Below, piece after piece: positions 35,172 through 43,722 of a stretch of 64,000 bases of DNA. Source of the stretch: Ralstonia sp. NFACC01 (GTDB lineage: Bacteria; Pseudomonadota; Gammaproteobacteria; Burkholderiales; Burkholderiaceae); NCBI RefSeq assembly GCF_900115545.1, contig NZ_FOWV01000002.1:310001-374000 (forward strand). Direction: 5' to 3'. Each line of letters begins with the position of its first letter. Positions within the stretch are counted from its first letter, which is position 1. Under the pieces are notes generated by a model that saw only the letters and a program-made list of their open reading frames with translations, searched no databases and had not been told where the DNA came from. The translations under genes and the position numbers were made by a program.

Positions 35172-35191
35172 CTACGCGCTTACACGCGTAG
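35172..35191 (-). terminator. attenuator-type hairpin at the end of leuL
   Basis: In the minus-strand RNA, CTACGCG and CGCGTAG form a perfect 7-base stem with a 6-base loop. The loop contains the leuL stop codon and the first arm starts in the last Leu codon of the leader. The RNA continues UCUCUCUUU then C-rich, so termination would be weak or Rho-assisted. A ribosome stalled at the CUA codons would prevent the stem. Confidence 0.5.
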
Positions 35192-35272
35192 TAGAGAAGC
35201 GGATAGCAGACCGCGCACGCACGAGAGGGTGCGGGCAGGAGCGGTACGGAGGGTGGTCTGCTGAGAGTGCAT
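35180..35272 (-). CDS. leuL: leucine leader peptide (leuL-type)
   Basis: A 30-codon ORF with six leucines (positions 8, 16, 22, 23, 27, 28); codons 22-23 are CTG-CTA and 27-28 are CTA-CTA, just before the stop and a hairpin. This is the layout of amino-acid attenuation leaders. A TTGACA/CACTAT promoter places the transcription start at or beside the ATG, and there is no Shine-Dalgarno, so the leader may be leaderless mRNA. It is 280 bases upstream of leuA on the same strand. Not in standard gene tracks because of its length. Confidence 0.72.
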   Translation of the reverse strand: MHSQQTTLRTAPARTLSCVRGLLSASLLRV

Positions 35273-35278
35273 TTGGCG

Positions 35279-35308
35279 ATAGTGATGGTGACGGCGGGGT
35301 GTTGTCAA
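35279..35308 (-). promoter_or_regulatory. promoter of the leuL-leuA unit
   Basis: Reading on the minus strand, TTGACA (35308-35303) is a perfect -35 box and CACTAT (35284-35279) a moderate -10 box, with an 18-base spacer. The expected start falls at about 35272, the A of the leuL ATG. Confidence 0.65.
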
Positions 35309-35526
35309 GTTGGCTGGGCGGATTCCGGACGGTTTTTTCGGGGCAGATGAAACACCAGGTCCAGAGGCAACGAAAACGTGTGCTGCCCGCCAGAAACCAT
35401 GTGACGTGGGCGCCAGCAGAACCTATCCGAACCTGCTTTAATACACCCCGTCCATGCCGACAGCCCGCTATATCAAAGGGTCTATAACGGCAAGACCCCT
35501 TCACGCCCCACAAGGAGAATCCCCCA

Positions 35527-35985
35527 ATGGTCACGTTGAACATCAACGGCAAACCGGTGGAAGTTGATGCTGATCCGTCGACGCCGCTGCTCTGGGCGTT
35601 GCGCGACAACCTCGGTCTGACTGGCACGAAATTCGGTTGTGGTGTCGCTTCGTGCGGCGCCTGCACGGTGCACCTGAACGGTCAGCCCACGCGCAGTTGC
35701 GTGCTGCCGATCTCTGCGGTGGCCGGCCAACAGATCACCACGTCCGAACACATCGCCGATGACAAGGTCGGCAAGGCGGTGCTCGATGCGTGGGTCAAAC
35801 ACGATGTGGCGCAATGCGGCTACTGCCAGAGCGGCCAGATGATGAGCGCGGTGGGTTTGCTGCGCACCAAGAAGAAGCCGACCGACGCCGATATCGATAG
35901 CGCGATGGCCGGTAACCTGTGCCGCTGCGCGACGTACCAACGCATTCGCGCGGCCATTCACGACGCAGCGAAATCGCTGGCCTGA
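35527..35985 (+). CDS. iorA: isoquinoline 1-oxidoreductase-like alpha subunit, [2Fe-2S] protein
   Basis: A 152-residue small subunit of a molybdenum hydroxylase. The N-terminal plant-type [2Fe-2S] cluster motif is FGCGVASCGACTVHLNG followed by SCVLP, and the C-terminal four-helix [2Fe-2S] domain has AQCGYCQSGQMM and GNLCRCATYQRIR. AAGGAG precedes the ATG. It is followed after 20 bases by the large subunit. It transfers electrons from the Mo centre. The true substrate is unknown; IorAB-like enzymes hydroxylate N-heterocycles or oxidise aldehydes. Confidence 0.88.
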   Translation: MVTLNINGKPVEVDADPSTPLLWALRDNLGLTGTKFGCGVASCGACTVHLNGQPTRSCVLPISAVAGQQITTSEHIADDKVGKAVLDAWVKHDVAQCGYCQSGQMMSAVGLLRTKKKPTDADIDSAMAGNLCRCATYQRIRAAIHDAAKSLA

Positions 35986-36005
35986 ACCCCACCGGAGAAT
36001 TCACG

Positions 36006-38249
36006 ATGCGTATTCGAAATCTTGAAGCGCTGGCCGGTGGCGGCGCGCAACATCAACCGGCGTCTGCGGATGCTGGTACGGCAACGCTTGATCGCCGCAG
36101 CTTTCTGAAACTCACGACGCTGGCCGGCAGCGGCCTGGCGCTGGGTGTGGCGCCGATGCTGGCCGGCGCGCAGGACGCCAAGGCCAAGCCGCCATCGCCG
36201 CCCCAGGCGTTCATCATCATTGCGCCGGACAACACTGTCACCGTGGCGGTGAATCGGCTGGAATTCGGTCAGGGCGTGCACACGGCATTGCCGATGGCGC
36301 TGGCCGAAGAACTCGACGTGGATTGGCGCAACGTGCGCGGCATGTTGGCGCCTGCGGGCGATCCGTACAAGGACCCGGGCTTCGGTATCCAGATGACGGG
36401 CGGTTCGACCGCGCTGAACCACTCGTTTCAGCAGTACCGCGAGTTGGGCGGCCGGGCGCGTGCCATGTTGATCTCGGCGGCGGCGGAGCGCTGGAAGGTC
36501 GATCCGTCGACATGCCGCACCGCCAATGGCGTGGTCACGTCGGGCAGCCACCGCGCCACGTATGGCGAACTGGCCCAGGCGGCGATGGCGCAGCCCGTGC
36601 CTGCGCAGGTCACGCTGAAGAACCCGTCGCAGTTCCGCATTGTCGGCAAGCCGACGCCACGTCTGGATGCACGTGCGAAGCTCGACAGCTCGCTCAAGTT
36701 TGGCCTCGACACGCGCCTGCCCAACATGAAGGTGGCCGTGCTTGCTCGCCCGCCGCGCTTTGGCGGTAAGGTGGCCAAGTACGACGCGGCTGCGGCCAAG
36801 GCGGTGAAGGGCGTGGTCGATGTGCTGCAGATCCCGACCGATCGTGGCGGCGCGGGCGTTGCCGTTATCGCCGACGGCTACTGGCCCGCCAAGCAGGGCC
36901 GTGACGCGCTGCAAGTCACGTGGGAAGACGCCGGCTCGACGGTGTCTACACCCGCGCTGATGGCCGAGTACAAGAAGCTCGCCGGCCAGCCCGGCACGGT
37001 GGCCAAGGCTGCCGACATGAGCGCAATCCAGTCTGCCGCCACGCGCATCCAGGCCGATTACGAGTTCCCGTACCTCGCGCACGCGCCAATGGAGCCGCTG
37101 AACTGCACGATCGATCTGCAGAAAGACGGTGGCAAGACCACGGGGGCGAAGGTGTGGGTCGGCTCGCAGTTCCAGACCATCGACCAAGGAGCGATCGCCA
37201 AGGTGCTCGGCGTATCGCCCGAGAAGATCGAGCTGAACACGATGATGGCGGGTGGCGGTTTTGGCCGGCGCGCGATCACCACGTCGGACTACGTAGTGGA
37301 AGCGGCCAACGTGGCCAAGGCCTATGCGGCAGCCGGGCACAACGGCCCCATCAAGGTGATCTGGAGCCGCGAAGACGACATCCGCGGCGGCTACTACCGC
37401 CCGATGCATCTGCACCGCGTCAACGTGGGCGTGGACAGCAGCGGCAAGGTCGTCGGCTGGGACCACGTGATCGTCGGTCAGTCGATCCTCAAGGGCACGC
37501 CGTTCGAGGCTTTCATGGTCAAGAACGGTGTGGACGAAACGATGGTCGAGGGCGTGGTTGAAAACGACTACGGCTTCCCGCTGCAACTGACGGTGCACCA
37601 TCCGGACGTGAACGTGCCGGTGCTGTGGTGGCGTTCCGTGGGCCACACGCATACGGCCTACGTGATGGAAACGATGGTCGACGAGGTTGCGCATGCGGCC
37701 AAGCAGGATCCGGTCGCTTTCCGCCTCGCGCGCTTTACCGGCAAGGAGCACGAACGCCATCGTGCGGCACTGCAGCTCGCTGTCGACAAGTCCGGCTACG
37801 GCAAGCGCAAACTGCCCAAGGGCCAGGCCTGGGGCGTGGCGGTGCATGCGTCGTTCGAATCGGTGGTGGCGTATGTGGTTGAGGTGTCGGTCGACCAGGG
37901 CAAGCCGCGCGTGCATCGCGTCACGGCCGGTGTGCATGCCAACCGTGTCGTCAACCCGATGGGCGCGGAAGCGCAGATCCAGGGTGCCTGCGTGTTCGGT
38001 CTGGCGATGATTCAACCCGGCTTTGCCATCGACATCGAGAACGGCGCCACCAAGAACAGCAACTTCACCGATTTCCCGCCCGTGCGCATGCCCGACGCGC
38101 CGCTGGTGAACGTGTTCTTCGTGCCGTCGGAAGACAACCCGACCGGCCTGGGCGAGCCCGGCACGCCGCCGATTGCACCGGCGGTAGCCAACGCGTTGTT
38201 CACCCTGACCGGCAAGCGTCAGCGCAAGCTGCCGTTCGATACGGTGTGA
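36006..38249 (+). CDS. iorB: molybdopterin-binding large subunit (IorB-like), Tat-exported
   Basis: A 747-residue xanthine-dehydrogenase-family Mo-binding subunit of the fused IorB/aldehyde oxidase type, without FAD domain. A twin-arginine signal (DRRSFLKLTTLAGSGLALG, residues about 27-45) predicts Tat export, with the alpha subunit probably co-exported. Conserved segments include FGQGVHTALPMALAEEL, MTGGST, AYVMETMVDE and GLGEPGTPPIAPAVANA; the last carries the catalytic-type glutamate. The ATG at 36006 follows GGAGAA. No cytochrome or XdhC gene is adjacent, but a MocA-like gene follows the ohr gene. Confidence 0.87.
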   Translation: MRIRNLEALAGGGAQHQPASADAGTATLDRRSFLKLTTLAGSGLALGVAPMLAGAQDAKAKPPSPPQAFIIIAPDNTVTVAVNRLEFGQGVHTALPMALAEELDVDWRNVRGMLAPAGDPYKDPGFGIQMTGGSTALNHSFQQYRELGGRARAMLISAAAERWKVDPSTCRTANGVVTSGSHRATYGELAQAAMAQPVPAQVTLKNPSQFRIVGKPTPRLDARAKLDSSLKFGLDTRLPNMKVAVLARPPRFGGKVAKYDAAAAKAVKGVVDVLQIPTDRGGAGVAVIADGYWPAKQGRDALQVTWEDAGSTVSTPALMAEYKKLAGQPGTVAKAADMSAIQSAATRIQADYEFPYLAHAPMEPLNCTIDLQKDGGKTTGAKVWVGSQFQTIDQGAIAKVLGVSPEKIELNTMMAGGGFGRRAITTSDYVVEAANVAKAYAAAGHNGPIKVIWSREDDIRGGYYRPMHLHRVNVGVDSSGKVVGWDHVIVGQSILKGTPFEAFMVKNGVDETMVEGVVENDYGFPLQLTVHHPDVNVPVLWWRSVGHTHTAYVMETMVDEVAHAAKQDPVAFRLARFTGKEHERHRAALQLAVDKSGYGKRKLPKGQAWGVAVHASFESVVAYVVEVSVDQGKPRVHRVTAGVHANRVVNPMGAEAQIQGACVFGLAMIQPGFAIDIENGATKNSNFTDFPPVRMPDAPLVNVFFVPSEDNPTGLGEPGTPPIAPAVANALFTLTGKRQRKLPFDTV

Positions 38250-38275
38250 GTGTCATCGTCGCGTGATGTGATCGA

Positions 38276-38314
38276 AGCCGGCATGCAGTCATGTGTGCCG
38301 GCTTTCTTATTCTT
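38276..38314 (+). terminator. Rho-independent terminator after iorB
   Basis: AGCCGGCA (38276-38283) and TGCCGGCT (38296-38303) form a perfect 8-base stem with a 12-base loop, followed by TTCTTATTCTT. It ends the iorAB unit. Confidence 0.8.
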
Positions 38315-38391
38315 GCAGCCCTATCCATCGAGTTTTGCGGACTGATTCTTGCGTCCGCGATTGCGTTGTTCACCCTCCGGAGGAGCATGTC

Positions 38392-38826
38392 ATGGCATTG
38401 AATATCCTGTACACCGCCCACGCCAAGGCCACAGGCGGCCGCAACGGCCACACGCAGACCGAAGACGGCCAGGTCTCGCACGACTTGTCGGTGCCCAAGG
38501 CCATGGGCGGCCCCGGCAAGCCCAACACCACCACGCCCGAAGACCTGTTTGCCGCCGGCTATGCCGCGTGCTTTGGCTCGGCGTGCGACTTCGTTGCGAA
38601 GAGCATGCTCAAGCTCAATCCGAGCAACATCGAGATCCACTGCGATGTGGGTATCGGTACGCGCGAGGAGGGCGGTTTCGGTCTGAAGGTGGGCCTGACC
38701 GCACGGATCAGCGGTCTGTCGCAAGCCGATGCCGAGAAACTGGTGGCCCAGGCGCATCAGGTGTGCCCGTATTCGAACGCCACGCGTAACAACGTGGAAG
38801 TCACGCTCAAGACCGAGGTGGCCTGA
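38392..38826 (+). CDS. ohr: organic hydroperoxide resistance protein (Ohr, OsmC family)
   Basis: A 144-residue thiol peroxidase. Catalytic cysteines are C60 (in GYAACFGSA) and C125 (in QVCPYSNATRNN), with R17 and E50 at the usual supporting positions. The C-terminal motif VCPYSNATRNN favours Ohr over OsmC. GGAGGAG precedes the ATG at 38392. It reduces organic and fatty-acid hydroperoxides using lipoylated proteins. It overlaps the MocA-like gene by one base (TGATG). No OhrR regulator is adjacent. Confidence 0.93.
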   Translation: MALNILYTAHAKATGGRNGHTQTEDGQVSHDLSVPKAMGGPGKPNTTTPEDLFAAGYAACFGSACDFVAKSMLKLNPSNIEIHCDVGIGTREEGGFGLKVGLTARISGLSQADAEKLVAQAHQVCPYSNATRNNVEVTLKTEVA

Positions 38827-39422
38827 TGCAGCAGCGGCCTGTTGTTGGCGTGTTGCTGGCCGCAGGCCGCGGCTGCCGGTTTGATGCGGCGGGCGTGGCC
38901 AACAAGCTGCTTGCCTTGCTGCCCGACGGCACCCCCGTTGCGGTCCAGGCCGCCCGCCACTTGAAGCAGGCATTGGGTGACGTGGTGGCAGTGGTGCCCG
39001 CCGCTGCCACGCATGGCGCGCAGGTCGATCAATTGGCCGCGCTCTTGGGCGAAGCAGGCTGCGAAGTCCTGCGGTGTGCCGATGCCGCTCGTGGCATGGG
39101 CGCCAGCCTGGCAGCCGGTGTGGCCGCGCGCCCGCAAGCCGGCGGCTGGGTCATCGCCCTGGCCGACATGCCGTGGATTGCGCCCGAGACGATCACTCAA
39201 GTTGCCAACGCACTCGACTCGCACGCTTGCGTTGCGCCCTTTCACGCCGGGCAGCGGGGTCACCCCATTGGCTTCGGCGCCGACTTCTTCGCAGGGCTGA
39301 CATTGCTTGACGGCGACGAGGGCGCGCGGCGGCTGATCGACCCCACCAAGCTCGTCCGCATTGAGTCGGATGACGCGGGCATCCTGCGCGACGTCGACAC
39401 GCCCGCGGATCTGGCCCCGTGA
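38826..39422 (+). CDS. MocA/MobA-like nucleotidyltransferase
   Basis: A 198-residue NTP-transferase. The N-terminal signature VVGVLLAAGRGCRFDAAGVANKLL matches the LAAG-x-G/S-x-R-F/M-G nucleotide-binding motif with the catalytic lysine, and ALADMPWIAPETI carries the metal-binding aspartate. This is the MocA (molybdopterin cytidylyltransferase) type, which makes the MCD cofactor used by xanthine-oxidase-family enzymes such as IorAB upstream. Start and ohr stop overlap in TGATG, implying coupled translation. Maturation of IorB is the likely job. Confidence 0.84.
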   Translation: MQQRPVVGVLLAAGRGCRFDAAGVANKLLALLPDGTPVAVQAARHLKQALGDVVAVVPAAATHGAQVDQLAALLGEAGCEVLRCADAARGMGASLAAGVAARPQAGGWVIALADMPWIAPETITQVANALDSHACVAPFHAGQRGHPIGFGADFFAGLTLLDGDEGARRLIDPTKLVRIESDDAGILRDVDTPADLAP

Positions 39423-39859
39423 TCTGACGGGATTGGCTTACAACGAAGCGCCGCCGTACTCGCCTGCAGGAAAAAGCTCCAGACACCGCGCACGCACGGC
39501 GCATGTCGGTTCTATGTATGCGGTGATCGGACCTCGGCTGAGTGCCGCAGTTTTCGGCGCGTGTGCCGATCTCAAGCATTTGATTTCGACAGTGTGAGGG
39601 GCCGGGTTTTGAGGCCGGGTGCATGTGATGCTGCTGCGACTGGTCAACAAACTCTGAGACGCTTGATTCGTTCCCGATACCGGCTTGTCCAGTGGCTTTG
39701 GACGCTGACCAGCGGTACCTCGATCGCGCCAGAGAATTGATACTTTGCGCCTGCAGTGGCGGCGTGTAAGGTACTGACTGGTTTCGGATACAGCGACCAC
39801 AGCAAGACTTCTCGCGCGAGCTGAATCGAGAACAACAATACGGATGGCGCCTTCCACCT
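39423..39859 (+). other. 437-base intergenic region
   Basis: No supported gene. The frames present are short and lack ribosome sites. A GC stretch at about 39600-39625 (GCCGGG then GGCCGGG) may form a weak hairpin. It holds the promoter of the transporter gene at 39860, which itself lacks a clear Shine-Dalgarno. Confidence 0.5.
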
Positions 39860-41149
39860 ATGACACGCGATTTGCGCGCCGCACACGCTAACTCCCACCG
39901 CGAGATGCTCAAGGTCGTCATTGCGACGTCGCTGGTCACGTGTCTTGAGCTGTTCGACTTCACGGTGTTCAGCTACTTCGCTGTGATGATCGGAGACCAG
40001 TTCTTTCCGGCCACGGATCCGATGACGTCGCTGTTGCTGGCAGTCGGTACTTTTGGCGTCGGCTTCTTCATGCGACCGCTCGGCGCCATGGTGATCGGCG
40101 CTTACGCCGACCGGGTCAGCCGCCGAGCCGCCATGACAACCACTATCTGGCTGACGGCCATCGGGACGGCCGCGATTGCCGTATGTCCACCGTTTGCAGT
40201 GATTGGCGCGGCGGCACCGTTCCTCATCATCGTCGGGCGGTTGCTGCAAGGCTTTGCCGCCGGCGGTGAGGTGGGGACGGCCGTGACGTTCGCGATGGAA
40301 GCTGCGCCTCCAGCACAAAGCGGGATTCTGGTCAGTTGGCAATACGCCAGTCAGGCTGCGGCCGCGTTGCTCGGCGCGTTGCTCGGCACACTGCTCACGA
40401 GCACGATGTCGCCGGCAAGCCTGACGCAGTGGGGTTGGCGCATTCCTTTTCTGATCGGGTTGTCGATTGTGCCCGCTGGTCTGTACCTGCGTCGTCAGCT
40501 TGCCGATCGTCCTGTTCCTCGCGCCTCCAATCGCCGCACCTCCATACCGGTTGTCGAACTGTGCCGGGAGCACGGCGGCACGCTGGCGCTGGCCACATTG
40601 TCGAAAATCTGGAGCACGGTGCCGGTCTACGCGGTCATTACCTATATGCCGAGCTACGTGACGCGGGTGTTGCACATGCCCGCCATCATCGGGTTCATGT
40701 CGTCGACGCTATCGACATTGCTGCTGGTGGTGGTGTCGCCGCTGTCGGGCCTGCTGGCAGACCGATTACCACGGCGCAAGCCAATCGTGCTCATCACATC
40801 GGGCACGACTGCGGTCCTGGCATACCCGGTCTTCGCGATGATGACGCATGCACAAAGCCCGGTGGCCGTCCTGCTTGGCTCTGCGGTGATCAGCGTCTTG
40901 CTGGCGCTTGGTACCAGCATCGGCGCGTTGCTTGTTCTTGAGGCGTTTCCGGCGCGGGTGCGTGCCAGCGGCTTCGCGATCTCGCATGCCCTGGGCATCA
41001 CGCTGTTTGGCGGCACCGCGCAATTCATCATCACCGGGCTGATCAAGTGGACGGGTGACCCGGTATCCGCTGCCTGGTATGTGGCGCCCGCATGCCTGGT
41101 GAGCTTCTTTGCCGTGCTCGCGTTCAAGGAGCGCCGCGCTGCGGCCTGA
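39860..41149 (+). CDS. MFS transporter, metabolite:H+ symporter (MHS) family
   Basis: A 429-residue major-facilitator protein with twelve expected helices, of the MHS group (KgtP/ProP/ShiA-like). The cytoplasmic loop 2-3 motif GYADRVSRRAAMTTTIW-like (GAYADRVSRRAAM, near residues 80-95) and RLLQGFAAGGEVGTAVTF are diagnostic. It would import an organic acid or zwitterion with protons. Convergent with the first AraC gene (9-base gap). Start uncertain; the ATG at 39905 is an alternative. Confidence 0.86.
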   Translation: MTRDLRAAHANSHREMLKVVIATSLVTCLELFDFTVFSYFAVMIGDQFFPATDPMTSLLLAVGTFGVGFFMRPLGAMVIGAYADRVSRRAAMTTTIWLTAIGTAAIAVCPPFAVIGAAAPFLIIVGRLLQGFAAGGEVGTAVTFAMEAAPPAQSGILVSWQYASQAAAALLGALLGTLLTSTMSPASLTQWGWRIPFLIGLSIVPAGLYLRRQLADRPVPRASNRRTSIPVVELCREHGGTLALATLSKIWSTVPVYAVITYMPSYVTRVLHMPAIIGFMSSTLSTLLLVVVSPLSGLLADRLPRRKPIVLITSGTTAVLAYPVFAMMTHAQSPVAVLLGSAVISVLLALGTSIGALLVLEAFPARVRASGFAISHALGITLFGGTAQFIITGLIKWTGDPVSAAWYVAPACLVSFFAVLAFKERRAAA

Positions 41150-41158
41150 AACCGCTGC

Positions 41159-42220
41159 TCATGTGCTGACTGCGATCGGCTCGTTGCGCGAAACTTGTGG
41201 CCGCGCGTAAGACGTTTTGCCGGACAGCGCCCGGAAGTCTTGGGGTGCCATGTCGTATGCACGACGGAACGCGCGCGTGAAATCGGACGAACTCTTGAAG
41301 CCAAGCCCGAACGCGATGTCTGTCACGGTCAGGTTGGGGTGGCGGACCAGTTCGCCTGCCGCTTCGCGCAGACGCAGGTGGCGGATGTAGGCACCCAGGC
41401 CGCCCTCGTGCTGAAACAGGCGATACAACGTCTGGCGAGGCAGTTGTAGCGCCTGCAGAACGCTCTCTGGCGACAGGTCTTCCTGGCGCAGATGGGCTTG
41501 AATGTAGCGCCGCACGCGACCGAACATGGCAGCCCGCGCCGCGGCGCGCGCGTTGCCGCTCAGTTGGGCTTGCTTGCCGAACGCAGAGACCATGAGTTGT
41601 GTGCTCGCACGAATGGCGTTGCCCGCCGCGTGCGCGCTCATGTCTGCAATGTCCTGACTGAGTGCCGTCACCGTCTCGACGATCAGTTGCGTAAGCGGCG
41701 TCGTGTTCGCGATCAATCGGCCGTGCAGGGCTTCGGGGTCGGGAAAAATGTCTCCGGCCAGTGCGCCCGGCACAAAGATGGTGGCGACCCGGCAAGCGCT
41801 GCGTTGCATGCGCACAGGCTGGCCCATGTGCAGTGCGAGGATGCTGCCAGCTGTCAGCAAGTTGTTGCGCGACGAAGACGAACGCACGGCGAGATCAGTG
41901 ACACCGCCTTCCAGAAACACGTGGAAGGCGTAGTCGCGTATCGGGTCGGTCGAGATGCGCGCGAGCGAGCGGTCCAGCGCCATCGCATCGGACCGGCAAT
42001 CGGAGAACATCAGATCGTCGATCTTGTAGCGATCGATGGCAGCGTGAAACGGCCTTTCAAGATCGGCTCGCGACGGAAGAACGTCGATGATGTGGCCGAC
42101 CCTCTCTCGCCACGCCAGCAACGGCGGCTGATGCGTTTGCGTCCGCACGTCGAAGTGGCTGTGAACGATGGAAGATTCACCCGGCGAGCGAACGTCAGCC
42201 GTGAACGTGCACTGTTCCAT
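41159..42220 (-). CDS. AraC-family transcriptional regulator (copy 1)
   Basis: A 353-residue regulator: an N-terminal AraC-binding-like (cupin_6/AraC_binding_2) sensor domain, then a C-terminal double helix-turn-helix (about 235-340) ending IAFGLGFKSSSDFTRAFRRAYDMAPQDFR. The start at 42220 (MEQCTF) is used; the frame continues to 42361 through duplicated promoter DNA. It is a tandem paralogue of the gene at 42403-43485 (shared IVHS-F, YKIDDL/YTIDNL, RKQ-x-LYRLF/SVYRLFEHEGG-type segments). Target may be the MFS gene. Confidence 0.88.
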   Translation of the reverse strand: MEQCTFTADVRSPGESSIVHSHFDVRTQTHQPPLLAWRERVGHIIDVLPSRADLERPFHAAIDRYKIDDLMFSDCRSDAMALDRSLARISTDPIRDYAFHVFLEGGVTDLAVRSSSSRNNLLTAGSILALHMGQPVRMQRSACRVATIFVPGALAGDIFPDPEALHGRLIANTTPLTQLIVETVTALSQDIADMSAHAAGNAIRASTQLMVSAFGKQAQLSGNARAAARAAMFGRVRRYIQAHLRQEDLSPESVLQALQLPRQTLYRLFQHEGGLGAYIRHLRLREAAGELVRHPNLTVTDIAFGLGFKSSSDFTRAFRRAYDMAPQDFRALSGKTSYARPQVSRNEPIAVST

Positions 42221-42352
42221 GCAAGAGAGTTCCGCCCCGTGAGTATTCTGCAGTGCTGCTTTTATGTACTGCTTCTTATGGTTGGGACTGTATCGAAGAA
42301 ACCGCGTGCAGCGCGGCGCCCCCCACCAAAGGGTGAGGCCCAAGACCAACAC
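42215..42352. repeat. promoter-region repeat, copy A (upstream of AraC copy 1)
   Basis: About 138 bases closely matching copy B at 43560-43700 in the same order and orientation. Shared blocks include CATGCAAGAG, GCTTCTTAT, GGGACTGTATCGAA and AAAGGGTGAGGC, then GACCAACAC. It spans the start codon and 5' region of AraC copy 1. Confidence 0.85.
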
Positions 42353-42402
42353 AGTGGGCACAAAGTGACCTTGTCGGCGTTTTATCGCACTGACGATGCT
42401 TC

Positions 42403-43485
42403 CTATGTGAAGCGCGCTTCTTGTGTGTGATCGCGCCGGAGCAACGGTGCATATTCGTGCAATTCGCGCGGCGCGATATCAAACGCGCGACGGAATGCAC
42501 GCGTAAAGCTCGACGCATCGTTGAACCCCAATCCCGAGGCAACGTCCTGTATGCCTCGATGCGGCAAGCGCACCAGCTCGTCGGCCGCCATCCGCAGCCT
42601 GCGATTGCGGATATACGCGGCCAGCCCACCTTCATGCTCGAAGAGTCGATAGACGCTGGCGCGTGAGAAATGCAGCGATGCCAACACGCTTTCAGGCGAC
42701 AGGCCCGGATCACGCAGATGCATTTCCACATGCCGCCGCACCTTGCCATAGACGGCAGCGCGTACCGCCGCGCGGGCGTTGCCGGCAAAGCCCGCCTGCT
42801 GGGCGAAGGCTGCAAGGATCAGCTCCACCGCCGTGAGAAAAGACTGATGCGCTTCTTCCTTACTCAGCCCAACGATTTGTCGCCTGAGCGCGATGACATG
42901 CTCGATCAGCAGGCACGTTATCGGGGTGGCGGCATGAATCCAGCGGCCATGCAGCGACGCCGCGTCAGGGAACAACTGTTCCACCAGCGCGCGCGGCACA
43001 AATAGAAGAAGGAGCCTGCCCTCAAAGCTTCGGATGGTGCAGGGCTGATCCATGTCCAGCGCGAGGATGCTAGGCACGCGCGGATTGGGCTGCGCTTCAG
43101 TGCGCGGCTTGTTGCCCAGAAACTGCGACGGCGGCCCTTCAAGAAAGATGCTGAACGTGACATCGCGAACGCTCTCGGTCGAGACCCGACCCAGCGATCG
43201 CACGGCCAGATTTGGCGCGGTGAGAAAGTCGATGAGGCTCAGGTTGTCGATCGTGTAGCGGGACAGTGATGCATCGAACGTATCCTCCGCTTGTTTGCCC
43301 GGAGGCCGTATGTCGTAGACGGGGCTCATCCGCTCCTGCCAGGCTAGAAAGCTCTTTCGCGCGTCGCCTTGAACGCTGAAATCGCTGTGCACGATGCCGG
43401 GCGCGAGCGTCGGTTGCTCGGGCAACAACAGGCGGCTGAGTGGCGGCGCAGTATGGAGCGCATCGTCGTTCATTGCTGTGCGCAT
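42403..43485 (-). CDS. AraC-family transcriptional regulator (copy 2)
   Basis: A 360-residue paralogue of the neighbouring AraC protein, with the same sensor domain followed by a C-terminal AraC helix-turn-helix pair ending VASGLGFNDASSFTRAFRRAFDIAPRE. The start is uncertain: 43485 or 43473 (MNDDAL), neither with a clear Shine-Dalgarno. A 31-codon ORF starting at the position equivalent to the copy 1 start codon overlaps this start, suggesting the N-terminus was remodelled after duplication. Confidence 0.87.
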   Translation of the reverse strand: MRTAMNDDALHTAPPLSRLLLPEQPTLAPGIVHSDFSVQGDARKSFLAWQERMSPVYDIRPPGKQAEDTFDASLSRYTIDNLSLIDFLTAPNLAVRSLGRVSTESVRDVTFSIFLEGPPSQFLGNKPRTEAQPNPRVPSILALDMDQPCTIRSFEGRLLLLFVPRALVEQLFPDAASLHGRWIHAATPITCLLIEHVIALRRQIVGLSKEEAHQSFLTAVELILAAFAQQAGFAGNARAAVRAAVYGKVRRHVEMHLRDPGLSPESVLASLHFSRASVYRLFEHEGGLAAYIRNRRLRMAADELVRLPHRGIQDVASGLGFNDASSFTRAFRRAFDIAPRELHEYAPLLRRDHTQEARFT

Positions 43486-43565
43486 CGCGGAGTCTCGAAA
43501 TCGGTCCGCCGTGGTGGCGCGTCACACGGCGGGCCAACGCCGGCCGCGAGCGGGCAATGTTTCAT
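43470..43565 (-). CDS. 31-codon ORF at the ancestral start of AraC copy 2
   Basis: It begins at the ATG that aligns with the start of AraC copy 1 (MKHC versus MEQC) within the duplicated promoter block. It runs out of frame to AraC copy 2 and stops at 43470, 16 bases inside the AraC frame. It may be a uORF that couples translation, or the relic of a frameshifted N-terminus. Confidence 0.3.
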   Translation of the reverse strand: MKHCPLAAGVGPPCDAPPRRTDFETPRCAQQ

Positions 43566-43700
43566 GCAAGAGCGTCCCCGTCCCGTGAATAATTTTTGTG
43601 ATGCGACTTTCATGCACCGCTTCTTATCGCCGGGACTGTATCGAACAAATGGCGTGCGACACAGCACTCCCCCACAAAGGGTGAGGCACGGGACCAACAC
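43560..43700. repeat. promoter-region repeat, copy B (upstream of AraC copy 2)
   Basis: About 141 bases matching copy A at 42215-42352, at the same position relative to the paralogous AraC gene. Gene plus promoter were therefore duplicated as one unit of about 1.35 kb. Confidence 0.85.
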
Positions 43701-43722
43701 TCCGCAGCGCTTTTGGCGGCAC

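Noticed and set aside
42221-42361. Extension of AraC copy 1 to an upstream ATG at 42361
   Set aside because: The added codons lie in the duplicated promoter block and the equivalent frame in copy 2 is not joined to its AraC frame.
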